Shown piece by piece: positions 1-7,971 of a stretch of DNA of 64,000 nucleotides. The notes beneath the pieces were generated by a model. That model did no database searches. It was not told the origin of the DNA and worked only from the letters and a program-made list of their open reading frames with translations. Source of the stretch: a virus; IMG/VR virus record IMGVR_UViG_3300010149_005285, positions 1-64,000 of that record; one strand, 5' to 3'. Made by a program: the position numbers and the translations under genes. Position 1 is the stretch's first letter, and each line of letters starts with the position of its first letter.

Positions 1-1
1 A

Positions 2-163
2 GTTTATGCATGTGACCACAATTTTGTAGAACATGGTGATACAGTAAAAGTAGAAGAATGTGTACCATATGAAGATACAGATATTGAAACTGGTGAAGAA
101 ATGTTAAATTATGAAGATCCAGACTGGACTTCAGATGAATATAGATGGAAAAAGGAAATATAA
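2..163 (+). CDS. Hypothetical protein, C-terminal part only
   Basis: The reading frame is open from the window edge and ends in TAA at 161-163, giving 53 residues of a protein whose start lies outside. The sequence is acidic, rich in Glu and Asp, and ends with a basic WKKEI tail. I do not recognise a family. The next gene starts two bases after the stop, so the two are probably cotranscribed. Confidence 0.6.
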   Translation, partial: VYACDHNFVEHGDTVKVEECVPYEDTDIETGEEMLNYEDPDWTSDEYRWKKEI

Positions 164-164
164 T

Positions 165-344
165 ATGAAAACATTCACATTTGAAAATCATTTAGGTGAC
201 ACGTTTGTAGCTAAAGCAGAAAACGGTCTTGATATAATGGAAGATGCAAACCGTAAAATTTTGTGGCCAAACTGGAAAGACGGAATGTGGCAACAAGTAA
301 GTGATACAAAGTTTGTTTGGGTGTTGGGTAACTTTTTTGACTAA
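165..344 (+). CDS. Small hypothetical protein (59 aa)
   Basis: I chose ATG 165 over an in-frame ATG at 111 because the segment before 165 overlaps the upstream gene in another frame and its codons look unnatural. The product is small and rich in aromatic residues (five Trp in the second half). No signal peptide or membrane segment is visible. Function unknown. Confidence 0.6.
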   Translation: MKTFTFENHLGDTFVAKAENGLDIMEDANRKILWPNWKDGMWQQVSDTKFVWVLGNFFD

Positions 345-349
345 AAAGG

Positions 350-378
350 TTGACAAGCAAGAAGTCTTACTGTATACT
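350..378 (+). promoter_or_regulatory. Sigma70-like promoter
   Basis: TTGACA (350-355) is followed after 17 bases by TATACT (373-378), which fits the host sigma70 consensus. It lies just after a stop codon and about 35 bases before ATG 413, which has a good AGGAGA ribosome site. Confidence 0.85.
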
Positions 379-412
379 GTAAGTATAGTTAATAAAAAAC
401 AAGGAGAAATAA

Positions 413-757
413 ATGCTAGACTATGATGTAAATGAAATTAAATCAATACTTGCTAAAGCTAAAACTGCGGCGGCAAATGCTTCTCAAGAATACTTTACTG
501 AAAAGATGAATAGTGAAGATAATTATCCATGTGGATTTGCTTGGGTTAACATTTATGGTATTAAAGGTAATACTAAATTAGGTAGGGCTATGAAAGCCGC
601 TGGTATTGAAAAAGACTATAGCGGTGCTTATAAAATTTGGAATCCAGGTGAGATGTTTGTTCAAAACGTTGATATCAAAGAAGCAGGTGCAGAAGCGGCG
701 GCAGATGTATTTGAATCTTTTGGATTTAAAGCCTATGCTAATTCAAGGTTAGACTAA
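413..757 (+). CDS. Conserved hypothetical protein (114 aa)
   Basis: The first gene of a short operon behind a strong sigma70-like promoter, with an AAGGAG ribosome site. The soluble product has an alanine-rich helix near residues 15-25 and a second one near 85-100. Strong host-type promoters suggest early or middle expression. I do not recognise a family; a small regulatory or host-takeover role is only a guess from position. Confidence 0.7.
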   Translation: MLDYDVNEIKSILAKAKTAAANASQEYFTEKMNSEDNYPCGFAWVNIYGIKGNTKLGRAMKAAGIEKDYSGAYKIWNPGEMFVQNVDIKEAGAEAAADVFESFGFKAYANSRLD

Positions 758-915
758 TGGAAAAAATGGACGAAGCTACAATTAAGTTGTACGAACGCAG
801 AATAGATGCTTGCGTTCGTACTGCTAAACAAGCTGAAAAAGGCAGTTGGGCAGAAAAATTTTGGATGCAAACTGCAAACACAATTCTTAAAAAACTACGT
901 AGGAATTCTTTATGA
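757..915 (+). CDS. Small basic hypothetical protein (52 aa)
   Basis: The stop of the previous gene overlaps this ATG (TAATG), and its own TGA overlaps the ATG of the ligase gene (ATGA). This coupling supports a real small gene. The product is helical and lysine/arginine-rich, with two Trp near the middle and a basic C-terminus. No family recognised. Confidence 0.6.
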   Translation: MEKMDEATIKLYERRIDACVRTAKQAEKGSWAEKFWMQTANTILKKLRRNSL

Positions 916-2024
916 AAAATATTGTAACACTAAAAACTCTTTATAAAAGAGATACAACAGGCAAAGTCCGTATGTGGCAAGTTGAATACGGTGAATCAGA
1001 TAACTTAGCTGGTACACGTACTATTAGTGGATTAGTTGACGGACAAAAAGTTACTAGCGAATGGAATATGAGTTCTCCAAAGAACGTTGGTAAAGTAAAT
1101 GAAACAACAAGTTTAAGTCAAGCAATGGCAGAAGCCCAAGCATTATGGGTAAAACGTTCGGATAAAGAGTATTTTGAAAATGTAGACAGCATTGACTCTT
1201 ACGAAAAATTCAAGCCAATGCTTGCACACGATTATACTAAACGACCACAAGACTCGGGTTGGAGTCAACCTAAGCTAGATGGTATTCGTTGTGTAGTTGA
1301 TAAAAATGGCATGTGGACACGTGCTGGTAAACCTATCACAAGTTGCCCACATATTTGGGAATCACTTAAAGGTTATATGGAACAAAATCCACACTTTGTA
1401 CTTGATGGTGAACTTTACAATCACGAATTGAAAGCAGACTTTAATAAAATTACAAGTTTGGTTCGTAAGTTAAAAAGCACACCTGCTGATATTGAAGAAG
1501 CAAAAAGTCTTGTACAATATCATGTGTATGATATGTTTGACAATGTAGTACCTGATATGAAGTTTACAAATCGTATAAAACAAGCATATTGGGCTAACAA
1601 TGAATATGTTAAAATTGTACCTACTGAGTATTGTGAGAACCAAGCACAATTAGATGAGATGTATAGTGGTTATATGCAAGCTGGGTATGAAGGTCAAATG
1701 GTACGTAATGATGCAAGTTACGATCATAAACGTAGTAAGAATCTTTTAAAACGTAAAGAATTTAAAACAGAAGAATTTACAGTAATTCAAATGCTTGAAG
1801 GACAAGGAAACTGGTCTGGGCATGCAAAACGTTTTATTTTACGTGACAAAGAAGGTAAAGAATTTGGTAGTGGCATTAGAGGACAACAAGCAGAATTAGC
1901 AAAATTGTGGGAATCTCAAAACGCACCAAATTGGGCTACATGTAGATACTTTGAATTAACACCCGATGGGGTTCCACGTTTTCCTGTTATTGTGGATTAT
2001 GGACATGGAAAACGAGAAGATTAA
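912..2024 (+). CDS. ATP-dependent DNA ligase with N-terminal WGR-like domain
   Basis: Seals nicks in duplex DNA using ATP. The order of motifs is typical: a WGR-like N-terminal region (residues 1-90), motif I KLDGIR with the catalytic Lys121, motif III around DGELYN, motif IV YEGQMVRN, and motif V LLKRKEF followed by a short OB-like tail. At 370 residues it is of the compact phage type rather than the 487-residue T4 gp30 type. It is cotranscribed with two small genes from the promoter at 350 and ends at a clear terminator. The window also holds a second, degenerate T4-type ligase (14099), so this is probably the working enzyme for replication and repair. Confidence 0.92.
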   Translation: MKNIVTLKTLYKRDTTGKVRMWQVEYGESDNLAGTRTISGLVDGQKVTSEWNMSSPKNVGKVNETTSLSQAMAEAQALWVKRSDKEYFENVDSIDSYEKFKPMLAHDYTKRPQDSGWSQPKLDGIRCVVDKNGMWTRAGKPITSCPHIWESLKGYMEQNPHFVLDGELYNHELKADFNKITSLVRKLKSTPADIEEAKSLVQYHVYDMFDNVVPDMKFTNRIKQAYWANNEYVKIVPTEYCENQAQLDEMYSGYMQAGYEGQMVRNDASYDHKRSKNLLKRKEFKTEEFTVIQMLEGQGNWSGHAKRFILRDKEGKEFGSGIRGQQAELAKLWESQNAPNWATCRYFELTPDGVPRFPVIVDYGHGKRED

Positions 2025-2050
2025 TAAAAAAAAATTAAAAAAAATTAAAA

Positions 2051-2074
2051 GCCCTTGTTTTATAAGGGTTTTTT
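2051..2074 (+). terminator. Rho-independent terminator after DNA ligase
   Basis: A CCCTT/AAGGG stem (2052-2056 with 2064-2068) is followed at once by a run of T. It closes the operon that begins at the promoter near 350. Confidence 0.75.
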
Positions 2075-2088
2075 AATGCATTATTTGG

Positions 2089-2117
2089 TTGACATTAGCA
2101 CCAAGATGTCTTATTAT
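2089..2117 (+). promoter_or_regulatory. Sigma70-like promoter
   Basis: TTGACA (2089-2094), 17-base spacer, TATTAT (2112-2117). Its spacer (CAAGATGTCTTAT) is very like that of the promoter at 28152, so a promoter cassette seems to have been copied within the genome. It drives the gene at 2150, which has an AAAGGAG ribosome site. Confidence 0.85.
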
Positions 2118-2149
2118 ATATGTATAGTTAGAAACAAAGGAGTTAAAAA

Positions 2150-2500
2150 ATGCAAACACAAATAGAAACATTAAAAGCTAAGATTAAAGCAGACTACATT
2201 AATTGGACTACTAGGGGTGGTACAAAAGAATTGTCAGGTTACTTTAAAGAAACTGTTGATAATTTTGATAATAGTATTACTGTTAAAGCCGGTAAGAAAT
2301 ATACAAAAATCATTAGAGATAATGGTGTTTGGGGTTTTATTGTTAATGACGATTTTGTAACGTCAAATGGTAAAACATTTAAAAAAGGTGATATTCTTAA
2401 AGCGGCAGGTTGGCAAGCACCAGCACTAAACAGTGCAAGGGGTAACATTTTTGATAGTGACTACTCTATTGCTTGGACTGGTCCTCATTATTTGAAATAG
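2150..2500 (+). CDS. Conserved hypothetical protein (116 aa)
   Basis: Soluble, mixed alpha/beta, with several glycines and no transmembrane segment. It begins a new transcription unit behind a strong host-type promoter and is followed within nine bases by the HD-domain gene. The central segment (KTFKKGDILKAAGW) looks like part of a small beta-barrel, but I cannot name a family. Confidence 0.7.
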   Translation: MQTQIETLKAKIKADYINWTTRGGTKELSGYFKETVDNFDNSITVKAGKKYTKIIRDNGVWGFIVNDDFVTSNGKTFKKGDILKAAGWQAPALNSARGNIFDSDYSIAWTGPHYLK

Positions 2501-2508
2501 GAAACAAA

Positions 2509-3024
2509 ATGGACATCATTCAAAAAGCAAAACTTTTCGCAACTGTGGCTCACGCCGCAGTTGGTCAGAAGAGAAAATATAGTGGAGACGATTACATCGT
2601 ACATCCAATCAGAGTTGCTAAACTTGTTAAAGAGAATGGCGGAACTGATGAAATGATTGCGGCGGCATTGCTACATGATGTTATTGAAGATACTCATGTA
2701 TCACCGGCAATGATTGCTGAAGAATTTGGTTGGGTAGTATTCAAGTATGTTCTTGAACTAACTGATACAAGTAAACCAGAAGATGGAAATCGTGCAGTAC
2801 GTAAAGGTATCGATGCTCAAAGACTTGGACTAGCAAGTAAAGAAGCACAGATCATTAAGTTAGCTGATCTAATTGATAACAGTGCTGACATAGAAGCAAA
2901 TGATCCTAAGTTTGCCGTAGTTTTCTTAAAAGAAAAGGCAAATCTTTTGGATATAATGACTAAAGTACATACTCACCCGTTGCATACAATTGCAGTAGGA
3001 GTAGTACATCAAATGGAAGGATAA
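2509..3024 (+). CDS. HD-domain (p)ppGpp hydrolase-like protein (SpoT/MESH1 type)
   Basis: Probably hydrolyses the alarmone (p)ppGpp or a related nucleotide, keeping the host in a growth-like state. Key residues of the small SpoT/MESH1 family are visible: RKYSGDDYIVHP with His32, the HD pair His56-Asp57 followed by IEDT, and KLADLIDN with Asp120. There is no synthetase or TGS domain, and the 171-residue length fits a free-standing hydrolase. I placed the start at ATG 2509, after the stop of the previous gene, rather than at an in-frame ATG inside it. Substrate is inferred from the family; other HD phosphohydrolases remain possible. Confidence 0.82.
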   Translation: MDIIQKAKLFATVAHAAVGQKRKYSGDDYIVHPIRVAKLVKENGGTDEMIAAALLHDVIEDTHVSPAMIAEEFGWVVFKYVLELTDTSKPEDGNRAVRKGIDAQRLGLASKEAQIIKLADLIDNSADIEANDPKFAVVFLKEKANLLDIMTKVHTHPLHTIAVGVVHQMEG

Positions 3025-3026
3025 AT

Positions 3027-3242
3027 ATGTTTATGGATATAGAACTAACTTTAATAATATGTGGTTTTGTAATCGCTTGTGCATATTTTAATTACAAGAG
3101 CGGTTATAAAGAAGGTGTGTTAAATGGCATGGAGAATACCTTAAAACTTCTTGAAGCTGGTGGATATATCAAAGTAATTGAAGATCAATCTACAGGTATG
3201 CAAGAAATACAAAAGGTGCCTGATGTCAAGTCAAACACATAA
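3027..3242 (+). CDS. Small membrane-anchored protein (71 aa)
   Basis: One N-terminal transmembrane segment (about residues 5-22) is followed by a soluble helical tail, so the protein should sit in the inner membrane with its C-terminus outside the bilayer. The ribosome site is GGAAGG. The last 20 bases overlap the next gene in another frame. Function unknown. Confidence 0.65.
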   Translation: MFMDIELTLIICGFVIACAYFNYKSGYKEGVLNGMENTLKLLEAGGYIKVIEDQSTGMQEIQKVPDVKSNT

Positions 3243-4086
3243 ACTTTTTACATACGACGAATTAAAAAATTATCAGCAGGATGGCAAATGGCCACTTGCT
3301 GATTCTACATTGTTATCTACAAAATATGCAGATAGATGGCAAATGGCAGAAAAGTTGTCTAATACAGTTGACGTAGAATTCTTTAAAAAGTATAATAACG
3401 ATTATAATATAAAAGAATGGAACGAAGAATCTATTCCAAATAAAAGTTATTCGTATTTGTATTCAGGTGATGTGTTTAGTATGGATCAAGATATAATGAG
3501 TGGTCCTACTGCATGGGAATTACCCAACGAAGCTGGCAAACAAGATGAGACTGTAAATAGAACAAAGATTTACTTTTTTAATTGGACAGCAGACAACCTA
3601 GAAAAAGATGTTAAATACAATGCACCAGAAGAGTTTAAATATTTTGTAGAAATGCAAAAAGATTTTCAACCAGTACTAGAGCATTATTTGTATCAAAATT
3701 ATGCAGATCAAATGCAATTATGGGAAGATTTAATTCTTTACAAACTTATGATAATCAAGTATAATACTCCTAGTGCTACAGAAAAAAATCGTACAGAACA
3801 TAGAAAACATAATTCTATACGATTTGGAGATGATCACTGTGATGAGACATTGGGTGGATTACACTTAGGTGAAAACTACTCAGAGTTTTGGGCAAAGAAT
3901 ACTAAAACAAATGAAAGAAATATGATTACTGAATTAGCTGATAATAAGATGTTATGGATGCATGGAGAACATGCAGAGCAAAGTGGGTGGATTCCAACCT
4001 ACCATGGAATGCAACATAACCCAAAAAATGAGCTAGGTGACAGATACAGTATAATCATGGATTTACAAGTAAGATATAAACAATAG
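3223..4086 (+). CDS. Putative 2OG-Fe(II) oxygenase
   Basis: The C-terminal third carries the pattern of the 2-oxoglutarate and iron dependent oxygenases: an HxD pair (His205-x-Asp207), a later His (261 or 265), and an Arg in GDRYSI (Arg274) placed where the family binds the 2OG carboxylate. The N-terminal 180 residues are unassigned. I started at ATG 3223, not at an in-frame ATG inside the previous gene, because the shorter form has an AAGGTG ribosome site. Substrate is unknown; such phage enzymes may hydroxylate proteins or bases. A second 2OG candidate lies at 56231. Confidence 0.6.
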   Translation: MSSQTHKLFTYDELKNYQQDGKWPLADSTLLSTKYADRWQMAEKLSNTVDVEFFKKYNNDYNIKEWNEESIPNKSYSYLYSGDVFSMDQDIMSGPTAWELPNEAGKQDETVNRTKIYFFNWTADNLEKDVKYNAPEEFKYFVEMQKDFQPVLEHYLYQNYADQMQLWEDLILYKLMIIKYNTPSATEKNRTEHRKHNSIRFGDDHCDETLGGLHLGENYSEFWAKNTKTNERNMITELADNKMLWMHGEHAEQSGWIPTYHGMQHNPKNELGDRYSIIMDLQVRYKQ

Positions 4087-4094
4087 GAGATAAT

Positions 4095-4682
4095 ATGTTA
4101 ATACCAACAGTAATCGAGCAAACCGGTCGCGGCGAACGTGCATACGATATTTACAGTCGTTTGCTTAAAGATCGAATTGTAATGCTTAACGGAGAAGTTA
4201 ACGACCATAGTGCAAATCTAGTAGTTGCACAAATGCTATTTTTAGAATCGCAAAATAATGCAGAAGATATTAACTTTTATATTAATAGTCCAGGTGGTGC
4301 AGTAACCGCAGGACTTGGAATTTATGATACGATGCAGTTTATTAAATCTCCAGTAAGTACAATTGTAATGGGCCAAGCATGTAGTATGGGTAGTTTCCTT
4401 GCTATGGCAGGAGAGCCTGGTAAACGTTTTGTATTACCAAATAGTAGAACAATGATCCATCAACCAAGTGGTGGTGCAGGTGGACAAGCAACTGATATGG
4501 AAATTCAAGTAAAAGAAATTATGAAGATGAAAGAAAATCTTACTAAAATTTACGAAAAACATAACAGTGCAGGTAAAACTTACGACCAGTTAAAAGAAGC
4601 TATGGAACGTGATAACTTTATGTCGGCAGAAGAAGCAGTATCTTTTGGTCTTGCAGACAAAGTAGTTGTGCGTAAATCATAG
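4095..4682 (+). CDS. clpP: ClpP, ATP-dependent Clp protease proteolytic subunit
   Basis: A serine protease that forms the double-ring chamber of ClpXP and ClpAP. The catalytic triad is complete: Ser97 in MGQACSMGS, His122 in MIHQPSGG and Asp173 in ERDNF. The length (195 aa) and [14 protein letters not shown] start match bacterial ClpP closely. The ribosome site AGGAGA sits six bases before ATG. The matching unfoldases ClpX (7961) and ClpA (32146) and the adaptor ClpS (10496) are all in this window, and both unfoldases keep the ClpP-docking loop. The enzyme should therefore be functional with phage partners, though it could also mix with host subunits. Confidence 0.97.
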   Translation: MLIPTVIEQTGRGERAYDIYSRLLKDRIVMLNGEVNDHSANLVVAQMLFLESQNNAEDINFYINSPGGAVTAGLGIYDTMQFIKSPVSTIVMGQACSMGSFLAMAGEPGKRFVLPNSRTMIHQPSGGAGGQATDMEIQVKEIMKMKENLTKIYEKHNSAGKTYDQLKEAMERDNFMSAEEAVSFGLADKVVVRKS

Positions 4683-4712
4683 GCACATAGTATATAATTT
4701 GTTTCTTAAATA

Positions 4713-4720
4713 GCTAAATA
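4713..4720 (+). promoter_or_regulatory. T4-type late promoter box, leaderless
   Basis: GCTAAATA followed by exactly five bases (CTAAT) and then ATG 4726. No purine-rich ribosome site lies between box and start. In T4, late transcription begins about six bases after the box, so the mRNA should begin at the start codon. Confidence 0.7.
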
Positions 4721-4725
4721 CTAAT

Positions 4726-5415
4726 ATGAAAATACATGATATATTAGAACAAGAACAGATATTAGAAGGTCCAAATGATCCTCATATATTTAAAGCAGTA
4801 TTTCTTGCAGGCGGACCTGGTTCTGGAAAGAGTTATGTCGCAGGCAAGTTGCTTAGTGGCTCAGGTTTAAAGCCAATTAATAGTGATGATGTTTACGAAT
4901 ATCTTGCTCGAAAAAATAATGTAGATTTAGGAAACCCAGACGCAGTAGCAAGTGATCAAGGACAAGAAATCCGTAACCGTGCAAAAGAAATTACTAAAAC
5001 AAGAGAAGACTTATATTTAGATGGTCGTATTGGATTAGTTATTGATGGAACAGGTAAAGATATTATGAAAGTGTCACAAGCTAAAGATAGACTGAACTCA
5101 ATAGGATATGATACTATGATGTTGTTTGTTAACACTAGTGAAGATATAGCACAAGAACGTAATCAACAACGTCAAAGAAAATTACCTACTGACATGGTAA
5201 AAATGATGTGGAATAAAGTTCAGCAAAATATTATGAAGTTTCAACAAGTATTTGGAGCCGCTCGTTTTCATGTAATTGACAACAGTGGAGGACTGGAAGA
5301 TCCAGATCGTAAAGAAAATTTTGACAAAGTATACAAAGAAGTAGCTAGATTTCTTAGTGAGCCACCGTCAAAAAGACAAGCAAAACAATGGCTTGCTAAC
5401 TATAGCAAAACATAG
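4726..5415 (+). CDS. Leader-tagged P-loop kinase (zeta-toxin/PNK-like)
   Basis: A P-loop kinase with Walker A GGPGSGKS (residues 29-36), a DGTGKD segment near residue 108 and a helical lid with Arg residues (QERNQQRQRK). It resembles zeta-toxin and polynucleotide-kinase-like ATPases that phosphorylate a nucleotide or sugar. The first ten residues (MKIHDILEQE) match the short N-terminus shared by many late genes here and by T4 internal head proteins. A late box lies five bases before ATG. I infer a late protein, possibly packaged and delivered with the DNA. The substrate cannot be read from the sequence. Confidence 0.75.
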   Translation: MKIHDILEQEQILEGPNDPHIFKAVFLAGGPGSGKSYVAGKLLSGSGLKPINSDDVYEYLARKNNVDLGNPDAVASDQGQEIRNRAKEITKTREDLYLDGRIGLVIDGTGKDIMKVSQAKDRLNSIGYDTMMLFVNTSEDIAQERNQQRQRKLPTDMVKMMWNKVQQNIMKFQQVFGAARFHVIDNSGGLEDPDRKENFDKVYKEVARFLSEPPSKRQAKQWLANYSKT

Positions 5416-5438
5416 TATATTAACAAACAGATATATTA

Positions 5439-5445
5439 CTAAATA
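5439..5445 (+). promoter_or_regulatory. Possible late promoter box
   Basis: CTAAATA 46 bases before ATG 5491. Between them an ACAGTT/AACTGT hairpin (5450-5468) is followed by TT, which could be a weak terminator or a leader structure. The match is weaker than the leaderless examples. Confidence 0.4.
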
Positions 5446-5490
5446 TATTACAGTTCAAATGTAACTGTTTAAATTATGTGAAAGACTTAT

Positions 5491-5844
5491 ATGTATACAT
5501 ACAACGCAAAATTAATTAGAGTTATAAACGGTGATACTTTGGATTTAGAAATAGATTTAGGGTTTGATCTAAATATCAAACAACGTCTAAAGCTATATGG
5601 AGTAGATACTCCTGATAGCAGATCTAGTGACATAACAGTCAAACAAAAAGGATTAGACGCTAAACAACGACTAATAGAACTATTACCTAAACAGTTTGAA
5701 GTTACTACTATCCTTAACAAACGAGGAAAGTACGGTCGTATTCTTGGAACAATCAAGATCCGAGATGAAAAAAATAATGAAATTAATATAAATGAATTAT
5801 TGGTTAACGAAGGACACGCGATTCGTTACAATATAGGGAAATAA
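5491..5844 (+). CDS. Staphylococcal nuclease-like (SNase/thermonuclease) protein
   Basis: A small OB-fold endonuclease family member. The family pattern runs through the whole protein: RVINGDTLDLEIDLGF at the start, an Arg-containing strand leading to YGVDTP (residues 36-41), KYGRILGTI near residue 80, and NELLVNEGHA near the end. The length (117 aa) is that of the single domain with no signal peptide, so it should act inside the cell or virion. A role in host DNA or RNA breakdown is inferred. Confidence 0.85.
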   Translation: MYTYNAKLIRVINGDTLDLEIDLGFDLNIKQRLKLYGVDTPDSRSSDITVKQKGLDAKQRLIELLPKQFEVTTILNKRGKYGRILGTIKIRDEKNNEININELLVNEGHAIRYNIGK

Positions 5845-5845
5845 T

Positions 5846-7525
5846 ATGAGGTATTTTGGTTATTGGACAATTCTAGTAGCATTATCTATCAGTGCAGTAG
5901 CGGCCTACTACAGTATTGTTGGTCTTGTTGCTATTTTTGCCAGTGCAATGATACCTATTATTATCATGGGTTCCGTACTAGAAATTGGTAAACTTACGTC
6001 AGCAGTGTGGTTACATTTACATTGGCGACAGGCACCCATTCTTATTAAGACATATCTCTCAGTGGCAGTATTGTTACTCATGTTTATTACAAGTATGGGT
6101 ATCTTTGGATTTCTTTCGAAAGCACATATTGAACAAACAAGCCTTGCCACTGAGAATATTGCTCTTATAGAACGTATAGATGAAGATATAACTAGAACAA
6201 AACTTATTATACAAAAAGCTGATGATAAAATTATTAAACTTGAAACTTTAGATACATCTAAAGATGAAGAAATACAACAAAAAATAATACAAGAAACCGA
6301 AAGAGTTAATAATGCATATGCAGGTGTACAACCTTCTATAGATGAACAAAATGAAATAATTAATGCATATAATCAAGATCAGAAAGATAAAGAAGAACCA
6401 TTTGTAAGACAAATTGAAGATATAGATAACCAGTTAAAATTAATTGAGCAGTATATTGCAGACAATGAAATTAAAAAACTACAAGGTATGATTGGTGCTT
6501 CACAAGATGGAAGTTATGGTTCTAGAACTGCAAAAGCAGTTAAAGAGTTTAGAGAGACTAAAAATAAAGAAAGACAAATAGCAGTCTTTCAATTAAATAA
6601 AATTAGAGATCAAAAAGATGAACAAGTTATCAAAGATGCTAGAGAAGAAATTAAAAGATTACGAGGATTAGCAGAACAACAAATTGCTGACTCTAATGAA
6701 TTAATTACTAGATTAAGAGCACAACTTGGACAAGGACAGCAAGTAGATAGTACAGAACAAATACTAGTACAACGTGGAATTGTTACAGATGCATCTACAA
6801 ACTTAGATAGTTTATATGAAGAAAAATTTAAACTAGAAGGTGAAAGTAGAGCATTAGAAGCAGAAGTTGGTCCTGTAAAATATATTGCTGAATTAATTTA
6901 TGGTAGCGATCCTACACGAAGCATGTTAGAAGATGCCGTTAGGTTTGTTATATTGATACTTGTTTTAGTGTTTGACCCACTAGCTGTCGTACTTGTTATA
7001 TCAGGTATAACGTTAGTAGAAAGGTTTCCCAGGCCTAGCAAGACAGAAATAAATACAATATATGAAAAAAAAGATGAATTGGGAAACACTAAAGACGAAC
7101 CCATCGTTGAAGAAAATGATTCTAGTGATAAAGAAAACCAAGAGACTATCTCCGAGCCTGTTGTACAAGATGAAGTTCCTGAAGAAATTCACGTAGACGA
7201 GCAAGGAAAAGAATACACAATTGATACCTCTACTGGATTAAGAAAATATCTACTAGAACCACAACAATACGAATTAAATGAAACATCAAGAAAAACTATT
7301 AAAAAAGAAAAAAAAGAATTAGTAAATAAAATAGTAGCAGAAATGCGTAGTACAGGTAGTTGGCCAGGAGCTGGTTATTTAGAAAATGAAGGTGTTATTA
7401 AAAAGAAGATCGAAGACATTTTTGCAGATGATGCATCATTAGAATTAAAAGAATTAATATCAAGAGCTGATTCCTCAGTTCTAAACGAAGTTTACAAAGA
7501 AATTATAAAAGATACTAAAGCATGA
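5846..7525 (+). CDS. Membrane protein with long coiled coil
   Basis: Three transmembrane segments near the N-terminus (about residues 5-24, 27-48, 68-92), then a charged coiled coil (about 100-340), a fourth membrane segment (about 362-390) and an acidic cytoplasmic tail. Inside the coil, residues 212-245 (QDGSYGSRTAKAVKEF) resemble the repeat of peptidoglycan-binding domain 1. The layout suggests an inner-membrane protein with a large periplasmic loop. Similar proteins are common in marine T4-like phages without known function. It overlaps the next gene by four bases. Confidence 0.75.
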   Translation: MRYFGYWTILVALSISAVAAYYSIVGLVAIFASAMIPIIIMGSVLEIGKLTSAVWLHLHWRQAPILIKTYLSVAVLLLMFITSMGIFGFLSKAHIEQTSLATENIALIERIDEDITRTKLIIQKADDKIIKLETLDTSKDEEIQQKIIQETERVNNAYAGVQPSIDEQNEIINAYNQDQKDKEEPFVRQIEDIDNQLKLIEQYIADNEIKKLQGMIGASQDGSYGSRTAKAVKEFRETKNKERQIAVFQLNKIRDQKDEQVIKDAREEIKRLRGLAEQQIADSNELITRLRAQLGQGQQVDSTEQILVQRGIVTDASTNLDSLYEEKFKLEGESRALEAEVGPVKYIAELIYGSDPTRSMLEDAVRFVILILVLVFDPLAVVLVISGITLVERFPRPSKTEINTIYEKKDELGNTKDEPIVEENDSSDKENQETISEPVVQDEVPEEIHVDEQGKEYTIDTSTGLRKYLLEPQQYELNETSRKTIKKEKKELVNKIVAEMRSTGSWPGAGYLENEGVIKKKIEDIFADDASLELKELISRADSSVLNEVYKEIIKDTKA

Positions 7526-7971
7526 CAATTGACAACGATAGTTACACAGTAACAGCCCCAGATTTAATGTTAACCGAACATGGAATTGGAATATTCATTT
7601 CTAGTACCAATGAAATATTGATTACAGAAATAAAAGAATTATTTGAAAAATATATTGCCACAAGTGTAGTATTTTTTGTTCAGAATAAAAAAACTACTTC
7701 ATCTACTTTACCGTGGGTATGGAATGTAACAAAAACATCAGACTTTATGATTGTTGATGTAGATACATGTGCATGGGAAGATATAATGGCAGCACTTTTA
7801 AAATCAAAAGAAACTGAAAATACAGTTCTATTTTATAGTGATAAGTACAAGAGAAGAGAAACTGTAAAATTAATAAATGCTACAGGAACTAACTTAGTTG
7901 TACGGTCAGTACAAGATATAAATAATTTTGTAAGGTTACAAATGAATCCAGAGTTTTTCGATGAAATCTAA
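7522..7971 (+). CDS. Conserved hypothetical protein (149 aa)
   Basis: Sits between the coiled-coil membrane protein and ClpX, overlapping both (4 and 11 bases), so it is translated as part of the same operon. It reads as an alternating alpha/beta soluble protein with no membrane segment. A role as a Clp adaptor is suggested only by position. Confidence 0.7.
   Translation: MTIDNDSYTVTAPDLMLTEHGIGIFISSTNEILITEIKELFEKYIATSVVFFVQNKKTTSSTLPWVWNVTKTSDFMIVDVDTCAWEDIMAALLKSKETENTVLFYSDKYKRRETVKLINATGTNLVVRSVQDINNFVRLQMNPEFFDEI

Noticed and set aside
2473-2508. Upstream extension of the HD-domain gene from ATG 2473
   Set aside because: It lies wholly inside the previous gene; ATG 2509 follows that gene's stop and begins with the family-like sequence.
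6478-6580. A peptidoglycan-binding domain within the coiled-coil membrane protein
   Set aside because: The resemblance (QDGSYGSRTAKAVKEF) covers only part of one repeat and is embedded in a coiled coil, so I note it but do not call a domain.
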